A DNA stretch of 64,000 bases from Porticoccus sp002341315. GTDB lineage: Bacteria; Pseudomonadota; Gammaproteobacteria; Pseudomonadales; Porticoccaceae. The DNA is taken from NCBI RefSeq assembly GCF_047634355.1, contig NZ_JBLIAL010000005.1. The stretch is one strand, 5' to 3'. The notes below the pieces were generated by a model that made no database searches, was not told the DNA's origin, and saw only the letters and a list, made by a program, of their open reading frames with translations. Shown piece after piece: positions 7,491 through 16,329 of this stretch. Every line of letters starts with the position of its first letter. The stretch's first letter is position 1. The translations under genes and the position numbers were made by a program.

Positions 7491-9389
7491 ATGACACCTA
7501 TGTTCAAATTCAGAATAACAGCGATGGTACTGCTGGGACTGGTTTTAGTGCTCGGCGGCTGTACTCAGACGGGCCGCGACACACCGAAAACCGGTCCGGC
7601 GACACCCCTGAGTCCCGCAGAGCGCGCCGAACAGGCGCTCTCACTGGCCGCGAACAGCATAGCACCGCACCGACAACTCCACCAACTAGATGCTGCCGAG
7701 CTTCTGGTACTCGCGGGGGACAACCAGCAGGCCCTAAAGGTATTGTCATCAATTGATCAGAATGCGCTCTCCGGTCAGCGCCTTGTGGACTTCTACCTGC
7801 TGTTCGCCGAAGTGGCCATGGGTCAGGAACGGTTTTTTCTCGCAAGAGACTTGCTCACAGACCCGGAATTCACGGCCAATGCTGCTCAATTGCCGACCGG
7901 CATTCAGGTTAAGTGGCAAAAACTGCGGGGGGAACTGTTTTCACTATTGGGGGAAGATGAGCAAAGCATCCGCGCTTACGCAGAACTTTCCAGCCTGGTG
8001 ACATCAACCGGAGAACAGACAGACATTTCCGAAGCGATATGGCGATTGCTGACCCATATTTCACAGAAGCATCTGGCAGCATTGCAGGCAACGGAATCCG
8101 ATCCAGTGCTACAGGGCTGGTACACACTTGCCAGTAGGGTTCGGGAAAACCAGGGCGATATGGACAAACAGCTGCGCGAGATAACAGATTGGCAAATTAA
8201 GTGGCCAGACCATCCCGCCGCTCTGAACCCACCACCATCACTCACGGCATTGCAGGAAGTCGCGAGTAATCTCCCTGAACAGATTGCAGTGCTGCTGCCA
8301 CTGCAGGGCTCCCTTGCAGAAGCGGGCAAGGCCATTCGCGGCGGCATACTGTCCGCCTGGTATGACGTCAGGGGAGCTCGTGGCAAGACACCATTAATCC
8401 GTTTCTACGACACGTCCTCCAGCGACGACATCGGTCCACTTTACCAGCAGGCTATCAGCGAGGGAGCCGAGCTGATCATTGGCCCGGTACAACGGGAAAA
8501 AGTTGCCCAGTTACTCGCCTTTGCTGAGCTGCCGGTACCGACAGTGGCGCTCAATTATCTGGATACACCCAGCACCGAAGTCCGCCAGAATTTTTTTCAG
8601 TTTGGCCTTTCCTCCACCGCTGAAGCGCGTCAGGTCGCCGACCGGGCATGGCTCGAAGGACGCCGGTTCGCACTAGCCATCACACCAGACTCCAGCTCGG
8701 GAATACGTGCATTGACAGCATTTAGAGAGCGCTGGCAGGAACGAGGCGGCACGCTGGTCGAAGTTCCCGCCTACGGAGCATCCCAGAGCGACTTCATCGC
8801 GCTGCTAAAGCCCACACTTCAGATTGAACAGAGTATTGAGCGCAATAACCGCTTACAGCGTTTACTCGGAAAACAACTGGCGCATACACCCAGGCGGCGC
8901 CAGGATCTTGACATGGTCTTTCTGATCGCCTCACCCAGTCAGGCACGACAGATCAAACCCACACTGGATTTTCTTTTCGCCAGTGATCTTCAGGTTTATG
9001 GCACTTCTCAACTTTTTAGCGGCATACAGGATCCGGGACACAATCGCGATCTGGACGGGGTTCGTTTCAGCGCCATGCCCTGGACACTCCCCGGCTACAG
9101 TGCCGACTCTATGGGATCAGCAGAAGATCTTGAACCTATTTATCGACATATGTTTGCGCTGGGTATTGATACCTACCATTTGCACCAATGGCTGGGGCAG
9201 ATGTTGCTGTTTCCCAATATCCGACTGCCCGGGAACACCGGCATGTTATATCTGACGCCACCGGACACCATTGAACGTGAACAGCCCTGGGGCATTTTTA
9301 AAAATGGCAAGGTGGTTCCCGCCATACAATTGCAGAAAAAAATCCCTGAAGCCGAGCATCAAGCGACTTCCTCAAATCAAACCCCTTGA
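7491..9389 (+). CDS. lpoA: LppC-family outer-membrane lipoprotein, activator of PBP1a (LpoA)
   Basis: Outer-membrane lipoprotein that reaches through the periplasm to stimulate peptidoglycan synthase PBP1a. 632 aa. Lipoprotein signal peptide with lipobox LGGC (lipidated Cys at about residue 24), a helical TPR-like N-domain (to about residue 260), then a periplasmic-binding-protein-like C-domain beginning near IAVLLPLQGSLAEAGKAIRGG. A second ATG at 7500 would shorten the signal peptide by three residues and may be the true start. First gene of the plus-strand run lpoA-yraN-diaA-dolP, the order also seen in enterobacteria and pseudomonads. Confidence 0.93.
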   Translation: MTPMFKFRITAMVLLGLVLVLGGCTQTGRDTPKTGPATPLSPAERAEQALSLAANSIAPHRQLHQLDAAELLVLAGDNQQALKVLSSIDQNALSGQRLVDFYLLFAEVAMGQERFFLARDLLTDPEFTANAAQLPTGIQVKWQKLRGELFSLLGEDEQSIRAYAELSSLVTSTGEQTDISEAIWRLLTHISQKHLAALQATESDPVLQGWYTLASRVRENQGDMDKQLREITDWQIKWPDHPAALNPPPSLTALQEVASNLPEQIAVLLPLQGSLAEAGKAIRGGILSAWYDVRGARGKTPLIRFYDTSSSDDIGPLYQQAISEGAELIIGPVQREKVAQLLAFAELPVPTVALNYLDTPSTEVRQNFFQFGLSSTAEARQVADRAWLEGRRFALAITPDSSSGIRALTAFRERWQERGGTLVEVPAYGASQSDFIALLKPTLQIEQSIERNNRLQRLLGKQLAHTPRRRQDLDMVFLIASPSQARQIKPTLDFLFASDLQVYGTSQLFSGIQDPGHNRDLDGVRFSAMPWTLPGYSADSMGSAEDLEPIYRHMFALGIDTYHLHQWLGQMLLFPNIRLPGNTGMLYLTPPDTIEREQPWGIFKNGKVVPAIQLQKKIPEAEHQATSSNQTP

Positions 9390-9461
9390 TAGCAGTGAAA
9401 AACTGTTCCGATTATCGGGAAATACATACGGGGAAAAACATCAGAAAAAAGGAATTTTCAA

Positions 9462-9851
9462 ATGATGAAAGGGAAACCACCGGCCCGCTCAAATCAGAGC
9501 GGTGCTATTGCCGAACAATGGGCCAGAACATTTTTGGAAGGGCAGGGTCTGGTAACTCTACATCGGAATTACCGGACCCCACAGGGAGAAATCGACCTGA
9601 TAATGCAGGAGGGTCAGACCGTGGTCTTTGTCGAAGTTCGACTGCGCAACCATGCCGCCTTCGGTGGTGCGATCTATAGTATTGATCACAGGAAACAACG
9701 GCGAATCATTGCAGCGGCCAGGCATTTTTTACAAACCACCCAGACATGGGACAAGGTAGCCTGCCGTTTTGATGCAGTATGCCTCAGCAAAGACATCACT
9801 AATGACCCATCTTATCAGGTAGAATGGCTGCCAAACGCTTTTGACCACTAA
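9462..9851 (+). CDS. yraN: UPF0102 family protein YraN
   Basis: 129-aa protein with the restriction-endonuclease-like fold of UPF0102. Visible core residues are the GxxAE helix (GAIAEQWAR), NYRTPQGEIDLIM with its acidic Glu-Asp pair, and VVFVEVRLR, where pseudomonad homologues usually have VEVR or VEVK. These correspond to a PD-(D/E)XK-type arrangement, although a nuclease role is not established for the family. ATG at 9462 (a second ATG at 9465) follows AAAAAAGGA with suitable spacing. It lies between lpoA and diaA as in many gammaproteobacteria. Confidence 0.9.
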   Translation: MMKGKPPARSNQSGAIAEQWARTFLEGQGLVTLHRNYRTPQGEIDLIMQEGQTVVFVEVRLRNHAAFGGAIYSIDHRKQRRIIAAARHFLQTTQTWDKVACRFDAVCLSKDITNDPSYQVEWLPNAFDH

Positions 9852-9875
9852 CCCCCAGAAAACCAAAGAAAACCT

Positions 9876-10463
9876 ATGGAATCCAGTGTTATTGAGCTAT
9901 TTCACGAGAGTATTGAAGCGAAAATGGCTTGCGGAGAAATACTGGCACCATTAATTGCAGAAGCCAGTACAGTGGCGGTTCAACGGTTACTCCAGGGGCA
10001 AAAGATACTCTGTTGTGGCAATGGCCTCTCCGCCTCACTATCAAATATTTTTTCCCAATCCCTGTTACTGCAATATAAACTGGAAAGGCCGGGCCTACCG
10101 GTAATTTGCCTGAACAGCAATAGCTCTACAATTACTGCTATCGGCCATTATCACAGTGTCAGTGAAATTTTCAGCAGACAACTGAAAACGCTGGGCCAGG
10201 CAGAGGATGTACTGGTTATCTTCAGCCTCGGGACCAATCCAAGCAATCTGGTCCAGGCAATTCACACCGCCCATGACCGCGGCATTTCTGTCATTGGTTT
10301 TACTGGCGCAGGCGATGTCGACCTGTCGGCATTGCTGAGCGGCGACGATATTGAGATCCGTGTTGATCACCATGACCGACATCGCATCAGCGAAATTCAT
10401 TTATTGAGCCTGTTCTGCCTTTGTGAGCTTATTGATCAACAATTGTTTGGAGGAAATTCTTGA
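9876..10463 (+). CDS. diaA: SIS-domain protein DiaA (DnaA initiator-associating protein)
   Basis: 195-aa single SIS-domain protein of the DiaA/GmhA type. DiaA tetramers bind DnaA and promote ordered DnaA assembly at oriC. Seen: CCGNGLSAS (about residues 47-55) in the phosphosugar-loop position, and FSLGTNPSNLVQAI (about 111-124). The zinc-binding residues that make GmhA an isomerase are not obvious, and the position between yraN and a BON lipoprotein gene is that of diaA, so I favour DiaA over GmhA. Its stop overlaps the start of the next gene by four bases. Confidence 0.88.
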   Translation: MESSVIELFHESIEAKMACGEILAPLIAEASTVAVQRLLQGQKILCCGNGLSASLSNIFSQSLLLQYKLERPGLPVICLNSNSSTITAIGHYHSVSEIFSRQLKTLGQAEDVLVIFSLGTNPSNLVQAIHTAHDRGISVIGFTGAGDVDLSALLSGDDIEIRVDHHDRHRISEIHLLSLFCLCELIDQQLFGGNS

Positions 10464-11035
10464 TGCTGCCACGTCTGGCACCTCTGTTACTCGCGGGTAT
10501 ACTCGCCCTCTCGGGCTGCACCAGTATTATCCATGCAACCACCGACGAGCCAATCAAGCCCGACCCCTCGTCCACCTCGCTGGGCACCGATATTGATGAC
10601 TGGCAGATGGAAACGCTGATCGGTGTCAATATCAAGAAGGCCCACACAGACCTTGAAAGCGCTCACGTCAACATTACAGCGTACAATGGCGTGATTCTGC
10701 TGACCGGTGAAGTGGCTACCGGAGATCTTCGTACACTGGCGGGTGATACGGCAAGAAAGTTTCGCGGCGTCCGCCAAGTACACAATGAACTGCAGATACG
10801 CACCCCAACATCCCTGATTTCGAGAAGCAATGACACCTGGCTAACCACCAAGGTAAAGGCCAAGTTGATTGCTGAAAAAAACCTGAAATCGTCGACCATA
10901 AAAGTGATCACCGAAAACAGCGTGATCTATCTGATGGGACTAGTGACGCATAGTACCGCCGACCATGCTGCCCTCATTGCCAGTAAAACCCGCGGCGCTC
11001 AGCGGGTGGTGAAGGTTTTTGAATATATCGATTAA
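10460..11035 (+). CDS. dolP: BON-domain outer-membrane lipoprotein DolP (YraP)
   Basis: 191-aa periplasmic lipoprotein with two BON domains, known in E. coli to bind anionic phospholipids and support outer-membrane integrity and BAM function. Signal peptide with lipobox LSGC (Cys at about residue 21). BON1 spans roughly residues 50-115 with ITAYNGVILLTGEV, BON2 about 125-190 with VITENSVIYLMGLV; the repeated hydrophobic-G-x-V strand pattern is clear. It is translationally coupled to diaA (four-base overlap) and followed after about 15 bases by a strong terminator. Confidence 0.92.
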   Translation: MMLPRLAPLLLAGILALSGCTSIIHATTDEPIKPDPSSTSLGTDIDDWQMETLIGVNIKKAHTDLESAHVNITAYNGVILLTGEVATGDLRTLAGDTARKFRGVRQVHNELQIRTPTSLISRSNDTWLTTKVKAKLIAEKNLKSSTIKVITENSVIYLMGLVTHSTADHAALIASKTRGAQRVVKVFEYID

Positions 11036-11048
11036 CAACGCTATCTAT

Positions 11049-11086
11049 AAAAAAACCGGCCCGGTGACAGCCGGGCCGGTTTTTTT
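11049..11086. terminator. Bidirectional intrinsic terminator between dolP and thiolase gene
   Basis: Nine-bp GC stem CCGGCCCGG (11056-11064) / CCGGGCCGG (11071-11079) with a six-base loop, flanked by A7 on the left and T7 on the right. It therefore works in both directions for two convergent genes. Confidence 0.93.
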
Positions 11087-11101
11087 ATTACTCGGGAATG
11101 G

Positions 11102-12280
11102 CTAAATCAGCTCGACAGCAACCGCAGTGGCTTCTCCACCACCAATACAGATAGCTGCCACACCCTTGCGCTTCCCGTAGGTTTGCAACGCACCTAGAAG
11201 AGTCACAATAATCCGGGCACCCGAGGCGCCAATAGGGTGACCCAGGGCACAGGCTCCACCGTGAATATTGACTTTTTCATGGGGCAAACCCAACTCTTTC
11301 ATGGCCGCCATAGTGACACAGGCAAAGGCTTCGTTAATTTCAAACAGGTCCACATCATCCTTGCTCCAGGCTACTTTCGCGAGCAGCTTATTGATGGCAC
11401 CTACCGGAGCGGTTGTAAACCACTCGGGTTCCTGAGAATGGGTACTGTGGGCGTGAATGGTTGCCAGGGGTTTCATGCCCAGTTTTTCCGCAACAGAAAG
11501 ACGGGTCAACACTAGGGCAGCAGCGCCATCACTGATAGAACTGGCGTTGGCCGCTGTCACAGTGCCATCTTTGATAAACGCAGGGCGCATTTGCGAGATT
11601 TTATCGGCAACCGATTTGCCAGGCTGTTCATCAATGGAACAGACCACCTCGCCCTTGCGGGTTTTGACGGTTACAGGCGCTATTTCACGCTCAAAACTGC
11701 CTTCTTTAATCGCCTGTTGAGCCCGCTCCAGTGAAGTTACGGCAAATGCATCCTGCTCCTCTCTGGTAAAACCGAATTTACTGACACATTTTTCGGCGAA
11801 AATACCCATCGCTTCGCCATTGTAGGCGTCCTCAAGCCCATCCATTGTCATGTGGTCAAAAATCTGCGCATGACCAAACCGGTAACCACTGCGGCCTTGG
11901 GTCATTAAATAAGGGGCGTTAGTCATGCTCTCCATTCCACCGGCTACAGCCACATCCACATTACCCAGTGTCAGGCTGTCACAGGCATTCATCACCGCTT
12001 TCATACCGGATCCACATACCTTATTGAGGGTAGTAGCACCCACACTCGGCGGCAATCCCGCACCAATGGCAGCCTGGCGAGCCGGTGCCTGCCGGAGACC
12101 GGCCGTGAGACAACAACCCATATCAACGGAGCCAATCAGCTCTCCGGTAACCCCTGCCCGCTCAATGGCAGCCCTGATGGCCACAGCGCCGAGCTCCGTT
12201 GTGGGAACACCGGTAAACTGCCCTTGCATGCTACCGATAGGTGTTCTTGCCATACCGGCAATGACTATTGGATCTGACAT
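11102..12280 (-). CDS. Acetyl-CoA C-acetyltransferase (thiolase)
   Basis: 392-aa type II thiolase that condenses or cleaves acetoacetyl-CoA. Seen: nucleophilic Cys in NKVCGSGMKA (about residues 86-95), the NEAFA motif, the catalytic His in GGACALGHPIGASGAR, and the second catalytic Cys in CIGGGEA near the C-terminus. Closest in pattern to the PhaA/AtoB biosynthetic thiolases. No phaB or phaC gene is nearby; the upstream neighbours are sspB and sspA, with 11 bases to sspB, so it may be the last gene of an sspA-sspB transcript. The substrate range is inferred from the family only. Confidence 0.93.
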   Translation of the reverse strand: MSDPIVIAGMARTPIGSMQGQFTGVPTTELGAVAIRAAIERAGVTGELIGSVDMGCCLTAGLRQAPARQAAIGAGLPPSVGATTLNKVCGSGMKAVMNACDSLTLGNVDVAVAGGMESMTNAPYLMTQGRSGYRFGHAQIFDHMTMDGLEDAYNGEAMGIFAEKCVSKFGFTREEQDAFAVTSLERAQQAIKEGSFEREIAPVTVKTRKGEVVCSIDEQPGKSVADKISQMRPAFIKDGTVTAANASSISDGAAALVLTRLSVAEKLGMKPLATIHAHSTHSQEPEWFTTAPVGAINKLLAKVAWSKDDVDLFEINEAFACVTMAAMKELGLPHEKVNIHGGACALGHPIGASGARIIVTLLGALQTYGKRKGVAAICIGGGEATAVAVELI

Positions 12281-12291
12281 AATTGAGACCT

Positions 12292-12729
12292 CTATTTTAC
12301 AATTCTGAGAGAAGGTTTTTTGCCACTGTCTCCAGCGGTCCCTCCAGAAGGTTTCTCTTTCGATGGTACAGATTTCACAGGACCAGGCCCGGCAGGTGGT
12401 TGAGGATCGGGGCCAGTCTCCGGCTCGAACATCATACCCTGACCGTTTTCACGAGCGTAAATGCCCAGTATAGACTGGACAGGTAACTCTATCGTACTCG
12501 GCACCCCCCCAAATCGGGTAGTAAAGGAAATAATCCGGTTGTCCATCACCAGTGAGGTTATTGCTCGCGGCGCCAGATTCAACACAATCTGTCCGTCACT
12601 GACATGTTGCTGGGGAACAGCAACTCCTGGATAAAAGGCATCGGCGACAATGTAGGGGGTGCAGTCGTTATCCACAATCCAGTCATAGAATGCCCGAACC
12701 AGATAAGCTTTATTTGACGTCATGCTCAT
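12292..12729 (-). CDS. sspB: ClpXP protease specificity-enhancing factor SspB
   Basis: 145-aa adaptor that delivers ssrA-tagged, stalled-ribosome products to ClpXP. The N-terminal domain begins near SNKAYLVRAFYDWIVDNDCTPYI and contains the tag-binding core (about residues 5-115), followed by a Pro/Gly-rich flexible linker and a C-terminal ClpX-docking tail ending LRIVK, matching the family LRVVK tail. It lies directly downstream of sspA, its usual partner in Gammaproteobacteria. Confidence 0.95.
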   Translation of the reverse strand: MSMTSNKAYLVRAFYDWIVDNDCTPYIVADAFYPGVAVPQQHVSDGQIVLNLAPRAITSLVMDNRIISFTTRFGGVPSTIELPVQSILGIYARENGQGMMFEPETGPDPQPPAGPGPVKSVPSKEKPSGGTAGDSGKKPSLRIVK

Positions 12730-12826
12730 GACAGTTATTTCGGCCCAATATCTCTGTACTGCAGTTTACGAAAAAAGGGACATATCATGCCCCCTTTTCA
12801 AGATCCTTTCCGGCCACACAGGATTT

Positions 12827-13453
12827 TCACATATCCCTTTCAAACTCTGACAGACTTTCTGCAAAGGACGGCCGGTCAAACAATCGTTTCATATAGTCCT
12901 GTAAAGGCTTTGTCTGACGATTTGATGGCAGTTTAATCTCAAGGTGCTGTAACCGCCACAAAATAGGTGCCAGGCAGCAGTCGACCAGCGTGAATTCTTC
13001 GCTCATAAAAAAAGGCAAATCGGCAAAGATCGGCGCAATACTTGTCAGGCTGTCACAAAGCTCCTTGCGGGCTATTTCGACTGCCTTGTTGTCAGTGCTG
13101 CCAATAATAAAATCCAGTTGACTACAGCAATCGCGCTCAATACGGTGCATGAACTGGCGACTCAGTGCTCTGGCTACGGGATAGACAGGCAGTAATGGCG
13201 GGTGGGGGAATCGCTCGTCGAGATACTCCATCATCACTTTGGTTTCATAGAGTGCCAGATCCCGATCTACCAAGGTAGGGAGGGATGCGTAGGGATTCAG
13301 TTCAAGTACATCTTCGGGCAAATTTTTGCCGTCGACATTTTCGATGTCTACCGTGACCCCTTTTTCTGCCAGAACAATACGTACACGATGGCTGTAGTGG
13401 CATGTAGGGTCAGAAAAAAACGTCATCGAAGATCGTTTTGCAACAACCCCCAT
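12827..13453 (-). CDS. sspA: Stringent starvation protein SspA
   Basis: 208-aa glutathione-S-transferase-fold protein without GST activity that binds RNA polymerase and affects stationary-phase and stress transcription. The N-terminal thioredoxin-like domain opens TFFSDPTCHYSHRVRIVLAEKGV, and the C-terminal helical domain contains FTLVDCCLAPILWRL, both family features. Downstream 97 bases lies sspB; upstream 68 bases the cytochrome bc1 genes, an arrangement shared with Pseudomonas. The annotated ATG (GTG-free) gives a short MGVVAKRS leader; the ATG nine codons in (MTFFSDP) is an alternative start. Confidence 0.93.
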   Translation of the reverse strand: MGVVAKRSSMTFFSDPTCHYSHRVRIVLAEKGVTVDIENVDGKNLPEDVLELNPYASLPTLVDRDLALYETKVMMEYLDERFPHPPLLPVYPVARALSRQFMHRIERDCCSQLDFIIGSTDNKAVEIARKELCDSLTSIAPIFADLPFFMSEEFTLVDCCLAPILWRLQHLEIKLPSNRQTKPLQDYMKRLFDRPSFAESLSEFERDM

Positions 13454-13521
13454 AATAAAACCTCAGTTGTGTTGTTATTGGCAGTTGGATGGCGGCCATA
13501 CGGCAGCCATCCCCATTGAAA

Positions 13522-15555
13522 TCAGTGAATCTCTTTCCAGTATTCCCTGTTCAGCAACCAAACCCAGATGAAGAGGAAGGCAAGAAAGAGCAAAACGTAG
13601 GTGCCGATTCTCTTGCGATCCTCGACCATTGGTTCTGCGGTGTAGGAAAGAAAGTTTACCAAGTCGTATGCCGCTTGGTCGTATTCCTCCGGAGACAGAG
13701 CTCCTTCCTGAACGAGCGTATAACGCCCGCAATTGTCTTCAAGGATTTCCTCGCGGGTCAAGGGATCTCGCTTCACACCACCATTGGCAGCGACCACCGG
13801 TCCCGGCGCGCACTCCTGAAGTCCCTGGAGATCGAGCAAGGCATGCGGCATACCCACATCCTTGAACACTTTGTTATTGACGCCCATCGGACGGTTCGGA
13901 TCAGCGTAGAAATGTCGCAGGTAAGTATACACCCATTCGGATGTACGGGCGCGGGTAATCATGGTGAGGTCTGGCGGCGGGGCACCAAACCACTGCTTAC
14001 CTTTTTTCTTGGTCATGGCAATTTTCATAAGGTCTCCGATCTTCTGATCGGCAAACACCAGATTGTCCATCACCACACCAGCGGGCATTTTCAGGTCTGA
14101 GGCGACCCGGCCCCAACGTGAGTACTCAGCTGAGTGACAACCCATGCAGTAGTTGACAAACAGCTTGGCTCCTCGCTGCAAGGACACCTTGTCTGAGGGG
14201 TCGGCTTCGAATTCATCACAGGGAATGGTGCCGCAATGATATTCCGACTCCGCACCGACCGCTTTCAGTGGCAACCAGGCCAGCAGGATAACTATCAACA
14301 ACCCACCCATGGACTTCCAGAAACCAAAGCCACCATCGGTAGTCACCCGCTTCGGCTCTGGCTGGGTTTTCTCCATTCGGGTCCAGATCGGCATTGCGAG
14401 GAAGAACAGGAAGTACAGGACAGTACAAACCTGCGCCAAAAAGGTACGAGCCGGTGTCGGAGCCTTGACACCCAGTACGCCCAGAATAATGAAAGAGGCG
14501 GCGAACACCAGGACGGCATACCGACTGAACAGGCCTTTATACCGGATTGATTTGACCGGACTGCGGTCAAGCCAGGGCAGCACAAACATAATGGCGATTG
14601 CTGCTGCCATGACCATGAAGCCGGCAAACTTGTCGGGCACCGCTCGCAACATGGAGTAAAACGGCGTGAAGTACCAGACTGGCGCAATGTGTGCGGGCGT
14701 CTTCAGGGGATCTGCAATCTCAAAATTGGCATGTTCAAGAAAGTATCCACCCATTTCCGGTACAAAGAACAAGATAAAGCAGAACACAAAGAGGAATACG
14801 ACAATCGGTACCAGATCGTGCACGGTATAGAATGGGTGGAAAGGAATACCGTCCACAGGCACACCGTTGGCATTCTTGTTTTTCTTGATTTCAACACCAT
14901 CTGGGTTGTTCGACCCGACTTCGTGTAGCGCCAGAATATGCAACACCACCAACGCCAGCAGAATAATCGGCAGCGCAACCACATGCAGTGACATGAAACG
15001 ATTCAGCGTAATACCGGAAATCAGGTAATCACCACGAACCCACTGCACGATGTCTTCACCAACCACGGGTATCGCACCAAACAGCGAGATAATCACCTGG
15101 GCTCCCCAGTAGGACATCTGCCCCCAGGGCAGCACATAACCGAGGAAGGCTTCCGCCATCAGAGCTACGTAAATCGTCATACCAAAAATCCAGACCAGTT
15201 CCCGAGGTGGCTTGTAGGAACCGTAGAGCAGGCCGCGGAACATGTGCAGATATACAACAACGAAAAATGCCGATGCCCCGGTGGAGTGCATGTAGCGGAT
15301 AATCCAACCGTAGTCCACATCACGCATGATGTACTCTACTGAAGCAAATGCAGTTTCAGCGGAGCCCTGATAGCTCATCAGCAACCAGATACCGGAAACC
15401 AGCTGAATGACCAATACCACCAGTGAGAGAACACCAAAGTAGTACCAGAAGTTAAAGTTTTTCGGAGCGTAATACTCACCCATGTGGGTATTCCACGCAC
15501 GCACGATCGGCAGGCGCGCATCTACCCAGTCACGTAAAGACACCAACGCTTTCAT
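13522..15555 (-). CDS. petBC: Fused cytochrome b / cytochrome c1 of the ubiquinol:cytochrome c oxidoreductase
   Basis: 677-aa single frame joining both haem subunits of complex III. Residues 1-400 are cytochrome b: haem ligands H90/H104 and H191/H206 (spacing 14 and 15), the PVWYFTPFY region near 292-300 and eight membrane spans. Around residues 416-435 there is a signal-peptide-like segment (LLIVILLAWLPLKAVGA). Residues about 437-677 are cytochrome c1 with haem motif CMGCH (470-474) and a C-terminal anchor (about 648-668). No stop or restart is needed between them. In Bradyrhizobium a similar b/c1 precursor (fbcH) is cut after synthesis; the same is inferred here. The start overlaps the petA stop by one base. 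Confidence 0.94.
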   Translation of the reverse strand: MKALVSLRDWVDARLPIVRAWNTHMGEYYAPKNFNFWYYFGVLSLVVLVIQLVSGIWLLMSYQGSAETAFASVEYIMRDVDYGWIIRYMHSTGASAFFVVVYLHMFRGLLYGSYKPPRELVWIFGMTIYVALMAEAFLGYVLPWGQMSYWGAQVIISLFGAIPVVGEDIVQWVRGDYLISGITLNRFMSLHVVALPIILLALVVLHILALHEVGSNNPDGVEIKKNKNANGVPVDGIPFHPFYTVHDLVPIVVFLFVFCFILFFVPEMGGYFLEHANFEIADPLKTPAHIAPVWYFTPFYSMLRAVPDKFAGFMVMAAAIAIMFVLPWLDRSPVKSIRYKGLFSRYAVLVFAASFIILGVLGVKAPTPARTFLAQVCTVLYFLFFLAMPIWTRMEKTQPEPKRVTTDGGFGFWKSMGGLLIVILLAWLPLKAVGAESEYHCGTIPCDEFEADPSDKVSLQRGAKLFVNYCMGCHSAEYSRWGRVASDLKMPAGVVMDNLVFADQKIGDLMKIAMTKKKGKQWFGAPPPDLTMITRARTSEWVYTYLRHFYADPNRPMGVNNKVFKDVGMPHALLDLQGLQECAPGPVVAANGGVKRDPLTREEILEDNCGRYTLVQEGALSPEEYDQAAYDLVNFLSYTAEPMVEDRKRIGTYVLLFLAFLFIWVWLLNREYWKEIH

Positions 15556-16148
15556 TAGCCTGCCTCCTGATCTACACCAATGACAACCACACCATCACTC
15601 TCGTAGGAATACGGAGGGACTACCAGATTTGTCGGTGCGGGGACCCCTTTGTAAACCCGACCGGCGAGGTCAAATTTAGAGCCATGGCAGGGACAGAAAA
15701 AGCCCCCCAGCCACTCGGCGCCGCCCAGATCCTGAGCACCCACATCGGGACGAAACATCGGAGCACAACCCAGGTGTGTACACAGGCCCACCAGAACCAG
15801 GTACTCTTCCTTAATCGCACGGTGCTCGGCGTCCACGTAGGCAGGCTGATCGGATGCCTCGGACGACGGGTCCCTGAGCTCTTCGCGACCCTTGAGGTTA
15901 TCGAGCGCCTGCTGGGTGCGGCGAACAATGTATACCGGTTTACCACGCCATTCGACGGTCACCATCTGACCGGGTTCGATTTTTGAAATATTGGCTTTTA
16001 CCGGAGCACCAGCGGCTTTTGCCTTGGCACTTGGGTTCCAGGAACCCACAAAGGGAATAACAGCCCCTACGACCCCAGCGGCACCCACCACACAAGTGGC
16101 CCCCGTCAGGAAACGTCTACGCCCCTGATTAATACCGTCATTGCTCAT
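15555..16148 (-). CDS. petA: Ubiquinol-cytochrome c reductase Rieske iron-sulfur subunit
   Basis: 197-aa [2Fe-2S] subunit that takes electrons from ubiquinol and passes them to cytochrome c1. The N-terminus carries a twin-arginine-like RRRFLTGAT followed by a membrane anchor (about residues 17-33), as is usual for Rieske proteins exported by Tat. Cluster ligands sit in CTHLGC and CPCHGS, separated by about 16 residues more than the minimal box, giving the bc1-type (not dioxygenase-type) Rieske fold. The stop TAA shares its last A with the ATG of the fused cytochrome gene (TAATG). Confidence 0.96.
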   Translation of the reverse strand: MSNDGINQGRRRFLTGATCVVGAAGVVGAVIPFVGSWNPSAKAKAAGAPVKANISKIEPGQMVTVEWRGKPVYIVRRTQQALDNLKGREELRDPSSEASDQPAYVDAEHRAIKEEYLVLVGLCTHLGCAPMFRPDVGAQDLGGAEWLGGFFCPCHGSKFDLAGRVYKGVPAPTNLVVPPYSYESDGVVVIGVDQEAG

Positions 16149-16279
16149 GACGCACTCCCGTTAGCAGCAAAGGTTGGCAAATTTTATCTGTGCAAAATGG
16201 CGTGCAATAGTAAAGAAAACCACTTTTTATTACAAGACAAAACCTTACACAAAGTAGGTAATAGTCTGTTTTAAAACAT

Positions 16280-16310
16280 AAAAAAACCCGGCTGGATACA
16301 GCCGGGTTTT
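16280..16310 (-). terminator. Intrinsic terminator after rplM-rpsI
   Basis: ACCCGGCTG (16286-16294), GATA loop, CAGCCGGGT (16299-16307). On the minus strand the stem is followed by a U-run (A6 at 16280-16285 on plus), ending rpsI transcription before the petA promoter region. Confidence 0.9.
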
Positions 16311-16329
16311 CCGTGAACAAAACGATCGA

